A stretch of 64,000 nt of DNA from positions 170,413-234,412 of the forward strand of contig NZ_MSCI01000004.1 of NCBI RefSeq assembly GCF_002954585.1, in the 5' to 3' direction. Made by a program: the position numbers and the translations under genes. Positions within the stretch are counted from its first letter, which is position 1. Each line of letters opens with the position of its first letter. Positions 16,458 through 24,749 of this stretch are shown in pieces. The DNA comes from Vibrio chagasii. GTDB taxonomy: Bacteria; Pseudomonadota; Gammaproteobacteria; Enterobacterales; Vibrionaceae. The notes beneath the pieces are model-generated. The model searched no databases, was not told the DNA's origin, and saw nothing but the letters and a program-made list of their open reading frames with translations.

Positions 16458-18182
16458 ATGTGGCAACAAGGATTTGTATTAGCGATTTTGCTCGGCATCA
16501 TTACTTGCCTGCTCGTTACCCGTATTAAGCCAAGCTTTATCTTTGCTGGCGCGGCGTTCATTGCTTTTATGGGCGGTATGATCGACCTATCGAGCATAGC
16601 CAATAACTTCACTAACTCTTCGTTACTGACGTTAATTCTTTTGATCCTCGCATCGAGTGCGTTGGAGAAAACTCGCTTGATCAGCTGGGTTAGCCGTAAT
16701 ATCTCTGAAGGTAGGCTAGGCACAGTGGTGGCAAAGTTGGGTATTTCCACAGCCTTGCTTTCCTCTTTTACCAATAACACGGCAGTGGTGGTTTCTTTGA
16801 TCGGTGCGATCAAACGTAATCAACAACACGCGCCATCTAAACTCCTTATTCCATTGTCATACGCCGCTATTCTTGGTGGAACACTGACATTGATCGGCAC
16901 CTCAACCAATTTGATCATCAATAGCTTTGTTGAAGATGCAGGATTGCCAAGTCTAAACTTTTTCACACCAACTTTGATCGGTTTAGCGGTATTAGCGGGT
17001 GGGGTGTTGATCCTTATTCCTTTAAGTTACTTCCTACCAAGCTACGATGATGGATCGCAAGATGATCTGCCTTACTTCTTAGAAGCTAGAGTAGAGCCTG
17101 GCTCTCCGTTGGTTGGTCGCAGTGTGAGTGAGAATAACCTAAGAGCACTGCGAAAGTTGTTCTTAGCGGAAGTGATTCGTGACGGTAAAACCACAGCCTC
17201 GATTGACCCTGATTTTGTATTGCAGGCTCGTGATCGACTGCTGTTTTGTGGTGATGTGGAGAGTGTCGCGACGCTGCAAGAAATCCAAGGGTTAACTCTG
17301 TTTGGTCAGCATCACCTCAATGGCCAGAGCTTTGTTGAAGTAGTGGTGAGCTCATCGGCAAGCTTCTGTAATAAAACATTGAAAACCAGCCAGTTCCGAG
17401 ACCGTTTTGATGCTGTGGTGGTGGCGATTCGTCGCGGTCATGAACGCCTTGAAGGTGGCTTAGGTAACATAACGCTGACGGCAGGCGACACCTTGATTCT
17501 AGTACCTGGCAAACGCTTTGAAGAGCAGCGACAACAACACAACAAAGAATTTGTGTTGATGAATGATTTGGATTCAAGTGCCAAGCTTGATGCAGATAAA
17601 TCGGCGCTTGTACTACTCGGTTTCACCAGCGTGATTGGTTTAGCACTGCTTGATATGGTGCCGATAATTAAAGGCTTAGCTGGTTTTTTATTATTGCTGG
17701 TGGCATTTGGTATCGTGCAGCTGAGTGAGCTTCGCCGCCGCTTTCCTGTTGATATCGTTGTGATTGTGGGCTCTGCGCTCTCTATTGCTCAGCTGATGAT
17801 TTCATCGGGTTTGTCTGAACGAATGGGGCAGATGTTCATTGAAGCATTTAATGGCTGGGGCGTATTTGGTGCCTTGGTCGCGACTTATCTGATGACTCTG
17901 ATTTTGACAGAGTTAGTTACCAATAACGCTGCAGCGGCACTCTCGTTCCCGATTGGCTACAGTATGGCGGTAGGCTATGGCGTTGACCCAATGCCATTCA
18001 TCATGGCGGTATTGTTTGGTGCGAGTGCCAGCTTCATTTCGCCATACGGCTACCAGACCAACTTACTTGTTTATAGCGTGGGTAATTATCATCTCACAGA
18101 TTATCTGCGCATCGGTATCCCAATCTCGATTGTTTACTCGGGCTTGGTACTGACCCTAATTCCTTACTTTTTCCCATTTTAA
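16458..18182 (+). CDS. SLC13 family permease with two TrkA-C domains, probable sulfate transporter
   Basis: A 574-residue protein with about 10-12 membrane helices split by a soluble insert (~200-375) holding two TrkA_C/RCK_C-like units (starting near EARVEPGSPLVGRSV and VEVVVSSSASFCNKTL). Paired SNT-type motifs FTNNTAVVV (first half) and VTNNAAAALSFP (second half) with GTSTNLI are those of the SLC13/DASS anion:sodium symporters. Its place between cysN and cysC argues for sulfate uptake, the inferred substrate. AAGGA lies 8 bases before the ATG. A 65-base gap separates it from cysN. Confidence 0.85.
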   Translation: MWQQGFVLAILLGIITCLLVTRIKPSFIFAGAAFIAFMGGMIDLSSIANNFTNSSLLTLILLILASSALEKTRLISWVSRNISEGRLGTVVAKLGISTALLSSFTNNTAVVVSLIGAIKRNQQHAPSKLLIPLSYAAILGGTLTLIGTSTNLIINSFVEDAGLPSLNFFTPTLIGLAVLAGGVLILIPLSYFLPSYDDGSQDDLPYFLEARVEPGSPLVGRSVSENNLRALRKLFLAEVIRDGKTTASIDPDFVLQARDRLLFCGDVESVATLQEIQGLTLFGQHHLNGQSFVEVVVSSSASFCNKTLKTSQFRDRFDAVVVAIRRGHERLEGGLGNITLTAGDTLILVPGKRFEEQRQQHNKEFVLMNDLDSSAKLDADKSALVLLGFTSVIGLALLDMVPIIKGLAGFLLLLVAFGIVQLSELRRRFPVDIVVIVGSALSIAQLMISSGLSERMGQMFIEAFNGWGVFGALVATYLMTLILTELVTNNAAAALSFPIGYSMAVGYGVDPMPFIMAVLFGASASFISPYGYQTNLLVYSVGNYHLTDYLRIGIPISIVYSGLVLTLIPYFFPF

Positions 18183-18206
18183 TGCTGTTTATTTAAAGGA
18201 CTATTT

Positions 18207-18827
18207 ATGACCGCAGTACTCAAACACAAAGATGAGAATGTTGTGTGGCATCAACACTCGATTGATAAAGGATTCCGCGCGGATCTGAAATCACAAAAGC
18301 CTGCTGTGCTTTGGTTCACTGGGCTGTCTGGTTCTGGTAAGTCGACAGTGGCAGGTGCGCTAGAGAATCGTTTGGCGCAACTTGGTTACCATACCTATTT
18401 GCTGGATGGTGACAATGTTCGTCATGGTTTGTGTAGTGACCTTGGCTTTTCTGAACAAGACCGCCGAGAGAATATTCGTCGCATCGGTGAGTTAGCTAAA
18501 TTGATGGCCGATGCTGGTTTGATTGTATTGTCTGCATTTATCTCTCCTCACCAAGCGGAAAGACAACTAGTACGCGACTTACTGCCTGAAGGAGAGTTTC
18601 TTGAAGTGTTTGTGAATACGCCATTAGAGGTTTGCGAGCAGCGTGACCCTAAAGGTTTGTATAAGAAAGCACGTGCTGGAGAGATTCCTAATTTCACCGG
18701 AATCAGTTCGACTTACGAAGCGCCACAGAACCCTGAGATCGATCTACCTGCAGGAGAGAAGACGATCGATGAATTGGTCGAGCTGTGCATTGATGCGTTA
18801 GAGAAGCGTAACATTTTAGCTAATTGA
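18207..18827 (+). CDS. cysC: Adenylyl-sulfate kinase (CysC)
   Basis: A 206-residue APS kinase with P-loop GLSGSGKST (39-47), LDGDNVRHGL and FSEQDRRENIRRIGE, plus the FVNTPLEVCEQRDPKGLYKKARAGEI block. It phosphorylates APS to PAPS using ATP. It is the last gene of the cys operon, 24 bases after the permease. No strong terminator follows; a 10-bp inverted repeat with a 19-base spacer lies at 18952-18990. Confidence 0.96.
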   Translation: MTAVLKHKDENVVWHQHSIDKGFRADLKSQKPAVLWFTGLSGSGKSTVAGALENRLAQLGYHTYLLDGDNVRHGLCSDLGFSEQDRRENIRRIGELAKLMADAGLIVLSAFISPHQAERQLVRDLLPEGEFLEVFVNTPLEVCEQRDPKGLYKKARAGEIPNFTGISSTYEAPQNPEIDLPAGEKTIDELVELCIDALEKRNILAN

Positions 18828-18951
18828 GGCCGCTGGTATGACTAAGGCTGTGCTCATGCATGTTCGCTAAAAGCAGCGCAGCCTCACTCTACCGAGACAA
18901 GAAACCTATCCTCTAGATTATCTTCATTCTTCTCTATGCTTTTCAATTTTT

Positions 18952-18990
18952 ACACCGTCTACTTCCTAGGCTCTATTATCTAGACGGTGT
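18952..18990. repeat. 10-bp inverted repeat at the cysC/TIGR03899 convergence
   Basis: The arms ACACCGTCTA/TAGACGGTGT are perfect with a 19-base spacer. The right arm overlaps the stop codon of the minus-strand TIGR03899 gene. Flanks are A/T-rich (T-run on the left), so it could work as a loose bidirectional terminator of two converging units. Confidence 0.5.
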
Positions 18991-19888
18991 AATTCACACT
19001 GCTTTTCACTTCGGTTTGTACCGTGAATTTCAGGCTCAATAGGGCAATCAATTGGTCGTAATAATGCATGTTAGGTTTATTGCCTAGTAGCGCACATAGC
19101 TCATTGCCAGTAGGGCTGAATCGGTAGTACACCAACTTAACGCCTTTTGATAGCGGCGCCAGTGACATGCTCTTACCTTGATACGTTAGATGTAATGCCG
19201 GGTCGAAGTCGATCTCTCCAGACTCTAACTCTGTACCTAGGATGATGCCAAGTTCAATCAGGTGGAGAAGGCTAGAGTAGGGAAGGTTATGCCCACCAAG
19301 GTTAATGGTGTTGGTGGTGCCTCTTTTACCAAAACTAAACAGCCCTGCGTGAGACTTAAAACCAAGCAATAGCTTTTTACTGTTGTCGCTACCAAAGCTA
19401 CAACCCAGTGAAGCAGCTCTTTGTAAGGTTAGTGCTTCCTTTGGTGTCATATCTTTTAGGATTTGTAGCGCCTTCATCGAGGTTGAACCTGGGTTGGTGA
19501 CCTCTCTTTTCAGTACCTGGGCCCAGAGCCTTTGCATCGACGTATTGTGGATCTCTTGTGCCATATCGAAAAAGCGATATAACCAGTCCTGATCTGGGTC
19601 GCCAGCGGCTTCATCTTTACATGAAGAGTGTGCCAGTTTCAGGATCTGCTCTAAGTTCTTTTGGCGCAGCTCCTTACGTTTTTTCTCTCGTAATAGCGCT
19701 CGCTCAATCAGTGTGCTGGCGGCTTTATCGTTCGCTTTTTCACTGTGGCTAATTAAGGAGTCTAAACCGAAGCTTTGGGCAATGTGCAGCATTCGACTAG
19801 CACTATCGGCAATATGAGGTTTTTTCTCATGCTTATGCTGTGTATCGCTAGCATGCTCAATGATCACTGGCTGTTTGGTTTCTGACAT
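18980..19888 (-). CDS. TIGR03899 family protein
   Basis: A 302-residue cytoplasmic protein recognised as the TIGR03899 family (Vibrio and related gammaproteobacteria). Visible features are a charged N-terminal segment, a long Lys/Arg/Glu-rich helix (about 63-90), a helical core with WLYRFFDMAQEI and MQRLWAQVLKREV (the DUF2806-like pattern), and a C-terminal region ending in a Tyr/Leu-rich segment. There is no signal peptide or membrane segment. Function unknown. It faces the cys operon and shares no operon with its other neighbour. Confidence 0.8.
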   Translation of the reverse strand: MSETKQPVIIEHASDTQHKHEKKPHIADSASRMLHIAQSFGLDSLISHSEKANDKAASTLIERALLREKKRKELRQKNLEQILKLAHSSCKDEAAGDPDQDWLYRFFDMAQEIHNTSMQRLWAQVLKREVTNPGSTSMKALQILKDMTPKEALTLQRAASLGCSFGSDNSKKLLLGFKSHAGLFSFGKRGTTNTINLGGHNLPYSSLLHLIELGIILGTELESGEIDFDPALHLTYQGKSMSLAPLSKGVKLVYYRFSPTGNELCALLGNKPNMHYYDQLIALLSLKFTVQTEVKSSVNYTV

Positions 19889-19995
19889 AAGAGTACCGTT
19901 AGGAAACGACTTAACTGTCTAAAATGTAACTCTTTATCTGATTAGTGGCTAGATTTTGCGTGCAGAGTTGAAGACTTCAACAAAATTTTACTTTT

Positions 19996-20013
19996 GATAA
20001 TGATAATAAAATG
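19996..20013 (+). promoter_or_regulatory. Fur-like box
   Basis: GATAATGATAAT followed by AAAATG matches two of the three hexamers of the Fur box (GATAAT GATAAT C ATTATC). It lies 32 bases before the start of the 34-residue ORF and about 110 bases before the TIGR03899 gene in the other direction. No -10/-35 pair stands out. Confidence 0.5.
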
Positions 20014-20044
20014 TTAAATTTGTTGTAATTATCAAGGAGGAGTT

Positions 20045-20149
20045 ATGAATCAAGTCAATGATAACAAGCTGAAAAAGCAGCTTGGTATAGGTTTATTACT
20101 CGCGACTTATGTGGGTGTGCTAGCTTATTTATCTAATTACATTGCGTAA
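20045..20149 (+). CDS. 34-residue single-pass membrane peptide
   Basis: The ORF starts with ATG seven bases after a very strong ribosome site, AAGGAGGAG, and ends with TAA. The product has a hydrophilic start (MNQVNDNKLKKQL), one hydrophobic helix (about residues 14-29) and a short tail ending NYIA. The positive-inside rule puts the N-terminus in the cytoplasm. The near-perfect Shine-Dalgarno and the Fur-like box just upstream are the main evidence. The function is unknown; small iron-regulated membrane peptides that bind a larger transporter are a reasonable model. No T-rich terminator was seen directly after it. Confidence 0.7.
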   Translation: MNQVNDNKLKKQLGIGLLLATYVGVLAYLSNYIA

Positions 20150-20237
20150 TTTAGAGGAACAATATCGTTATTAAACTGTTATTGAATAATTTTTTATTCA
20201 GTGACGGCGGCTCATTGCTGAGCCACCCTCCAAACGA

Positions 20238-20753
20238 CTACATGTCGTCGTATTCTTCTATCGCAGTCCCTTCAATCAGATAGCCCGTTTGCGCTAGATC
20301 GTGACTGATAGATTCTGTTTTCAGCGTACCTACTAAATAGATAACATCCCACAATTGCTGTATTGGCGCTCCCTTAGGAAACTTAACGTAGATGATTTGG
20401 TTTGGTGGCGGTGGTGGCACGTGGATACATGCACCAAAGTACGGCACTAACAGAAACTCAGTGATCATATTCTCATCGCCTTCCAATGGAATCACAAAGC
20501 CAGGAATCTTAACCTTACTGCCGTTTAGCTCGGGACGAACTGCGCCTAGAGTCGACTGTTGAGGCTTCTCCGTGCTGTTATGGTCAACCATTGGCATGCC
20601 AAACGAATCGAGTTGAGCACGTTCTGATTCTGGAATTAAATCAATCCATTCGAGTGTTAATACTGATTCCTCATTCTGAGGTGTTTCAGCGTGAGCTGTA
20701 CTCATAAATGGGAACATAAGTAGCCCAAGTATCAGTAGGAATTTGCGTTGCAT
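20238..20753 (-). CDS. DUF3299 family periplasmic protein of the zinc uptake operon
   Basis: A 171-residue protein with a cleavable signal (about 22 residues, ending STAHA). The mature part has the DUF3299 core: GSKVKIPGFVIPLEG, FLLVPYFGACIHVPPPPPNQIIYV and a C-terminal GYLIEGTA segment. Family members accompany MacB-like ABC transporters and ZrgA-type proteins. It is the last gene of the unit, 13 bases after the permease. A metal-handling role in the periplasm is inferred from context. Confidence 0.82.
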   Translation of the reverse strand: MQRKFLLILGLLMFPFMSTAHAETPQNEESVLTLEWIDLIPESERAQLDSFGMPMVDHNSTEKPQQSTLGAVRPELNGSKVKIPGFVIPLEGDENMITEFLLVPYFGACIHVPPPPPNQIIYVKFPKGAPIQQLWDVIYLVGTLKTESISHDLAQTGYLIEGTAIEEYDDM

Positions 20754-20766
20754 CGTAGTTTCCTAT

Positions 20767-22026
20767 TTAGATTCGAATTGTCATGCCATCAGACAATGAC
20801 TGACGGTAAGCCCTGAAAGCGGGAATAAAGCCGATAATGATTCCGGCAACTTGTACCAACATAAGCAGTTTCCATTCATGCGGTGTGATTGCGGATATCG
20901 ATATGTTGATACCATAACTTTGTTGCACAATAGGAGCAACAACTGCGATCAGAGCGAACAACACTGCAACGCCCAATGTGATACCTAAGAAGGTCAGGGC
21001 ACTGGCTTCACTAATCAATAGACCAAACACATGGCGAGGCCTTGCGCCCATCGCACGCAAAATAGCCATCTCTCGACGTCGCTCTTGTAAGCTAGTCAGT
21101 AGGCTGCTGAGCATCCCCAGTAAACCGGCCACAACAACAAACCCTGATACAATTAACAGTGCTTGCTCTGCTACAGACATCATGCCCCATAATTCATGCA
21201 GAGCAATACCAGGCATGATTGCGCTCAACGGCTCTTGGCGATAATTATTGATCTCTCGTTGCAGTGCAAAGGTTTGAATCTTCGATTTCAGTCCAAGCAT
21301 CATTGCTGTGATTTGCTGAGGTTGGAAATCGTAGGTTTTCAAGGTTTCGGCATCTGGGGTATGCCCTAGATTGGCACCCGACTCCCAACCAACGTGAATC
21401 GCTTCGATCGCTTCTAACGATACATGCACAGTTTTGTCTACTGGCGTTCCTGTTGGTGCGAGTATTCCGACAATCTTGAAGGGTAGGTTATCGTGTCGGC
21501 TGAACGCCACATCACTGATACCGTGTGCAAGAATGATTTGATCACCAATCTTGTAATCTAACTTTTTCGCGACATCGGCACCAATCACTACATCAAATAG
21601 CTCATTAAACTCTTTACCTTGCTGGAAAGTAAGTGGTTGCTTACTTCCATAGCGGTAGTTTTCAAAGTAGCTATGGTTAGTACCCATCACACGGAAGCCT
21701 TTGTGAGAATCACCCAATGAAATAGGGATAGCCCACTTTACGGCTTTGTGTTGGCTAAATTCTTGATAGCTTTTCCAGTCGATATTGTTGGTCGCATTGC
21801 CGATTCTAAATACAGAGTAGAGCAGAAGGTTTACCTGACCTGAGCGGCCACCAACGATAAGGTCAGTGCCTGAAATGGTATTGGCAAAGCTGCTCTTGGC
21901 TTCGGTTCTCACACGTTCTACACCGAGTAATAGAATAACTGACACTGCCACAGTAAGAATGGTGAGAATAGCCGTGGCCTTACGATTGAGAACGCTTTTT
22001 AGGGCTAAGTGAGTAATTACTTTCAT
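20767..22026 (-). CDS. ABC transporter permease (FtsX/MacB type) of the zinc uptake operon
   Basis: The 419 residues begin with one membrane helix (~17-37), then a large periplasmic domain (~40-285), then three helices (~287-310, 340-365, 385-410) with the FtsX-type REMAILRAMGARP box at about 316-330. The topology is MacB/LolC-like rather than that of a classical importer. It overlaps the ATPase gene by four bases (ATGA), so the two form one transporter. In Vibrio the same arrangement (DUF2796, ATPase, permease, DUF3299) is described as the zinc-regulated zrg operon. Confidence 0.85.
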   Translation of the reverse strand: MKVITHLALKSVLNRKATAILTILTVAVSVILLLGVERVRTEAKSSFANTISGTDLIVGGRSGQVNLLLYSVFRIGNATNNIDWKSYQEFSQHKAVKWAIPISLGDSHKGFRVMGTNHSYFENYRYGSKQPLTFQQGKEFNELFDVVIGADVAKKLDYKIGDQIILAHGISDVAFSRHDNLPFKIVGILAPTGTPVDKTVHVSLEAIEAIHVGWESGANLGHTPDAETLKTYDFQPQQITAMMLGLKSKIQTFALQREINNYRQEPLSAIMPGIALHELWGMMSVAEQALLIVSGFVVVAGLLGMLSSLLTSLQERRREMAILRAMGARPRHVFGLLISEASALTFLGITLGVAVLFALIAVVAPIVQQSYGINISISAITPHEWKLLMLVQVAGIIIGFIPAFRAYRQSLSDGMTIRI

Positions 22027-22739
22027 ACGACAACCTTAGCTTGGTTAACGGTTTTTAGATCTATGGTTCGAGTGAACAGTTTTTCGAGTGTTGGATCATG
22101 GCTGACAAAGATTAGGGTTGAGCCTGCTTGATTGGCTTGCTCTAGCAATAGCTCGATAAAAGCTTCTCGGTTGTCATGATCGAGTGCCGAGGTAGGTTCA
22201 TCTGCAATGATGACTTTAGGTTGCCCCATAAGAGCACGGGCAGCGGCAACACGCTGTTGCTGGCCAATACTGAGTTCAGTCACTGGCTTATCCATTAAAG
22301 CTTGAGGGAGCTTCAATCGGAGCAGTAGTTCTTGGGCTGTTTCTTGCAAACTGTTTTTGCTATCAGTGACTTGTTGCTTACGTGTTTTTGAAAATTGGCA
22401 AGGAAGCGTGACGTTATCGATCACTGATAAATAAGGAAGAAGGTTAAATTGTTGGAAAATATAACCAATATGATCGGCTCTAAATGTGTCTCTTTGGCGA
22501 GGTGTTAGCTGAGTCAAATCTTGACCTAGAATAGAGACTTCGCCTTGCTCTGCTTGGTTTATGCCAGTCAATAAACCTAACAGTGTTGACTTGCCACAGC
22601 CACTTGGCCCTTTTATGAATAGGTGTTCTTGGGCTTGGATATGCAGAGAAGGGATCTCTAGAGTTGGGGGTAGTTCTGGTTTCCAACGAAAGCTGATATT
22701 TTCGAGTTTGACCACAAGTGATGAACTGTCAAAAGACAT
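22023..22739 (-). CDS. ABC transporter ATP-binding protein of the zinc uptake operon
   Basis: A 238-residue MacB/LolD-type ATPase: Walker A GPSGCGKST (44-52), Q-loop FQQFNLLPYL, signature LSIGQQQR, Walker B VIIADEPTS and H-loop VSHD. It partners the downstream permease, overlapping it by four bases. About 140 bases separate it from zrgA, with a strong hairpin in between, so its expression may be reduced relative to zrgA. Confidence 0.88.
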   Translation of the reverse strand: MSFDSSSLVVKLENISFRWKPELPPTLEIPSLHIQAQEHLFIKGPSGCGKSTLLGLLTGINQAEQGEVSILGQDLTQLTPRQRDTFRADHIGYIFQQFNLLPYLSVIDNVTLPCQFSKTRKQQVTDSKNSLQETAQELLLRLKLPQALMDKPVTELSIGQQQRVAAARALMGQPKVIIADEPTSALDHDNREAFIELLLEQANQAGSTLIFVSHDPTLEKLFTRTIDLKTVNQAKVVV

Positions 22740-22815
22740 GCTAGCTCCAATAATTAAAGCGGTGTATCTACTGGACAGCAGTTAGTGACATAAATTCCCA
22801 TAGCACACCGATTTG

Positions 22816-22849
22816 AACAGCCAAGTAAGTAGGCACTTACTTGGCTGTT
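22816..22849. terminator. 15-bp perfect hairpin between zrgA and the ABC genes
   Basis: The arms AACAGCCAAGTAAGT/ACTTACTTGGCTGTT are fully complementary with a four-base loop. On the minus strand the following bases are not a T-run, so it may act as a partial terminator, an RNA-stabilising 3' end for zrgA mRNA, or a processing site. Confidence 0.6.
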
Positions 22850-22879
22850 TATTTTACGTTTAATCCGATCTAGGAGTGA

Positions 22880-23680
22880 TTAGAATCGAAAGCTAATACG
22901 CTCTGCGTTAAGTACTTCTTGTACTTGAGCGGTATCTGTTAGTAGGTTCACCGTCATTTTTTCGGTGTTGCTGAACTTCGAGAACCACTGAGTGCTAACT
23001 GTGTCTAGCTTAGCTACATCTGAACATTGGTAGTGGTACTCAACAGTAAACTCACCGTGGCCACCTTCAGAGTGGTCATGGCCTTCATGGTCGTGGTGGT
23101 CGTGACCTTCGTGGTCATCATGATCGTGTTCAGCGTGGTCATGGTCTTTGTGGTCATCATGATCATGTTTAGCGTGGTCATGGTCTTTGTGGTCATCATG
23201 ATCATGTTTAGCGTGGTCATGGTCTTTGTGGTCATCATGATCGTGCTCAGCGTGGTCATGGTCTTTGTGGTCGTCATGATCGTGTTCAGCGTGGTCATGG
23301 CCTTCGTGGTCATCATGACCGTGTTCAGCGTGGTCATGGCCTTCATGATCATCATGATCGCCTTCTAGCGTGTTAGTCACGGATTTAAATTTCAGAGTAC
23401 AGCTCGCATTGTTAAAGCTAAATAGCTCGTCTGGCTTGTTCAGTTGTGCGATAGCTTGTTCAAACACTTTCTTTTGCTCTGCTGTTTCTGGAGCGTGCTC
23501 AAAGCCAACTACATCTGCACCTGGTGCTGTTACTTCAACAAGGAGTTCTTGCCCGTCTTGAGCAATGTTTACTTCAACCTGACCATGCACGTGTGCACTG
23601 TGAGAGCGGAATTCTTCGTTAGCTAGAACATTAGTAGAGACAGTCATGCCGATAACAACGGCTAAAATAGAAGGTTTCAT
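22880..23680 (-). CDS. zrgA: ZrgA family zinc uptake protein (DUF2796), His-rich
   Basis: A 266-residue periplasmic protein: signal peptide (~20 residues, ending NVLA), then the DUF2796 fold (FRSHSAHVHGQVEVNI, EHAPETAEQKKVF). From residue 109 a His/Asp-rich domain has six 13-residue repeats of the type HDDHKDHDHAEHD, followed by a shorter H-rich tail and the conserved C-terminal block with YHYQC. The repeats should bind many zinc ions. The DNA behind them is a 39-bp minisatellite (23123-23356). It is the second gene after the Zur-like box, and zinc-regulated expression is expected. Confidence 0.9.
   Translation of the reverse strand: MKPSILAVVIGMTVSTNVLANEEFRSHSAHVHGQVEVNIAQDGQELLVEVTAPGADVVGFEHAPETAEQKKVFEQAIAQLNKPDELFSFNNASCTLKFKSVTNTLEGDHDDHEGHDHAEHGHDDHEGHDHAEHDHDDHKDHDHAEHDHDDHKDHDHAKHDHDDHKDHDHAKHDHDDHKDHDHAEHDHDDHEGHDHHDHEGHDHSEGGHGEFTVEYHYQCSDVAKLDTVSTQWFSKFSNTEKMTVNLLTDTAQVQEVLNAERISFRF
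23123..23356 (-). repeat. 39-bp minisatellite in zrgA (six units)
   Basis: Six head-to-tail 39-bp units each encode 13 residues (consensus HDDH-K/E-D/G-HDHA-E/K-HD). Units differ by a few bases. Because 39 is divisible by three, gain or loss keeps the frame and changes the number of metal-binding repeats. Confidence 0.9.
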
Positions 23681-23721
23681 GTTTTTTTCCTGAATAAAGG
23701 TTAATTAAAAAGTAGTGGTAA

Positions 23722-24012
23722 TTAAGTAATTTTGACAGGAGGAGAGCGCGCTAGATAGGCGAAATAGTGGCGCTGCAGTGAGGCTACTGACTCTGTGATG
23801 ACGGCAGTAAACTCTGAATGAAACTCTGGAACTTGTGGTAGCGAGTGCGCAGTAATGAACTGATTTATGGAAAACAGCTCACAGTGATGCGAAGTGTGGT
23901 GATCCGGGTCAATATCCACCATATGTGTTGCGGCTAACACGCTTAGCAAGAGCATCAGCCCGAGCAAGAAGCTTGTTTTGCGTTTCACATTGTTGGGTGT
24001 GTTTTGCCACAT
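23722..24012 (-). CDS. Small DUF2607-like membrane/secreted protein
   Basis: A 96-residue protein with one N-terminal hydrophobic segment (about 14-30) then HMVDIDPDHHTSHHCELF, a His/Cys/Asp-rich stretch that could bind metal, and a short basic tail. It resembles the small DUF2607 proteins found beside Vibrio zinc genes (recalled similarity). It is the first gene after the Zur-like box and lies 41 bases before zrgA, so it should be co-expressed in zinc limitation. Either a signal anchor or a cleaved signal is possible. Confidence 0.6.
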   Translation of the reverse strand: MWQNTPNNVKRKTSFLLGLMLLLSVLAATHMVDIDPDHHTSHHCELFSINQFITAHSLPQVPEFHSEFTAVITESVASLQRHYFAYLARSPPVKIT

Positions 24013-24040
24013 GAGGATGATTAACCACAGAATTAAAAAA

Positions 24041-24067
24041 GGATACTGTTACAATATAACAATATCC
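24041..24067 (-). promoter_or_regulatory. Zur-like box of the zinc operon
   Basis: The core TGTTACAATATAACA differs from the gammaproteobacterial Zur core (TGTTATAATATAACA) at one base, and the palindrome extends outward as GGATA/TATCC. It is centred about 42 bases upstream of the DUF2607-like start. Genes downstream encode zinc uptake proteins, which supports the reading. Confidence 0.75.
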
Positions 24068-24102
24068 TTTGATAAGGTCTCTAAAAAGACGCGAATATCT
24101 GA

Positions 24103-24654
24103 TTAAAGGCTGGCTTTAATCAATTCAATAACTTGCGTTACCTCTGATTCGTTAAGTGCGCCTTCCTTTACAAACAAGATCTTACCTTGTTTGTCTTGCA
24201 CGATAATCGCTGAGCTCTCTTCTTTTAGAGCCCATGATGAGGCAACGGCGCCACTTTCATCAAGAACCATAGAAGACCATGGAAATTCTTCTTTGCTGCT
24301 TTCAGCTGATGATTTTACAAAAGAGCCTGTGCCCCAAATTGCATCATCTTGGTTGATAATGGTCGTGGTTTGGTAACTGTCTTCTGAAAACTTCGATGCT
24401 GTGATAGCTGCCATCAGTGGTGCATTAAGCTCTTTAGAGCTGCTGCGGCCTGCGATAGCTTGAACGACACGAACTTTTCCCAGAAGATCCTTGGTTGCCC
24501 AAGCTTGATATTCTGTAGCTCCGTCTTTTAGAACGATTTCACCATAGTTGCTAACATCAACGGCAGGCAGAGTTGAACCTACAGATAAGTTGTGAGCATT
24601 GGCGAAGAGTGGAGAGGCTGCGGCTAATAAAGCCAGTAGAGTTTTGTTTTTCAT
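24103..24654 (-). CDS. ytfJ: YtfJ family periplasmic protein
   Basis: I start at ATG 24654 (183 residues) because this gives a clean signal peptide ending LFANA; the ATG at 24684 adds ten polar residues. The mature protein is a thioredoxin-fold-like YtfJ with KVRVVQAIAGRSSSKELNAPL, YQTTTIINQDDAIWGTGSFVKSS and a late ESSAIIVQDKQGK block, the same blocks as E. coli YtfJ. No CXXC motif is present, so classical disulfide exchange is unlikely. Role unknown. It is divergent from ytfK and msrA as in the E. coli ytf region. Confidence 0.88.
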   Translation of the reverse strand: MKNKTLLALLAAASPLFANAHNLSVGSTLPAVDVSNYGEIVLKDGATEYQAWATKDLLGKVRVVQAIAGRSSSKELNAPLMAAITASKFSEDSYQTTTIINQDDAIWGTGSFVKSSAESSKEEFPWSSMVLDESGAVASSWALKEESSAIIVQDKQGKILFVKEGALNESEVTQVIELIKASL

Positions 24655-24749
24655 TATATTTTTGTTCCGCTTGTTGGTTTGCATTGGAAGTATAATATGA
24701 AATCTGAAAAATGCCTCTTTAACTTTTTATCGTACGATGTAGAAATAAG

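Noticed and set aside
23123..23356. CRISPR-like direct repeats
   Set aside because: The 39-bp units are directly contiguous with no unique spacers and lie inside a coding frame.
23014..23368. Two long open frames opposite or beside the zrgA repeat region
   Set aside because: They arise because the 39-bp repeat is stop-free in several frames. Their products are low-complexity Met/Thr or Val/Phe repeats, and the zrgA frame is clearly the coding one.
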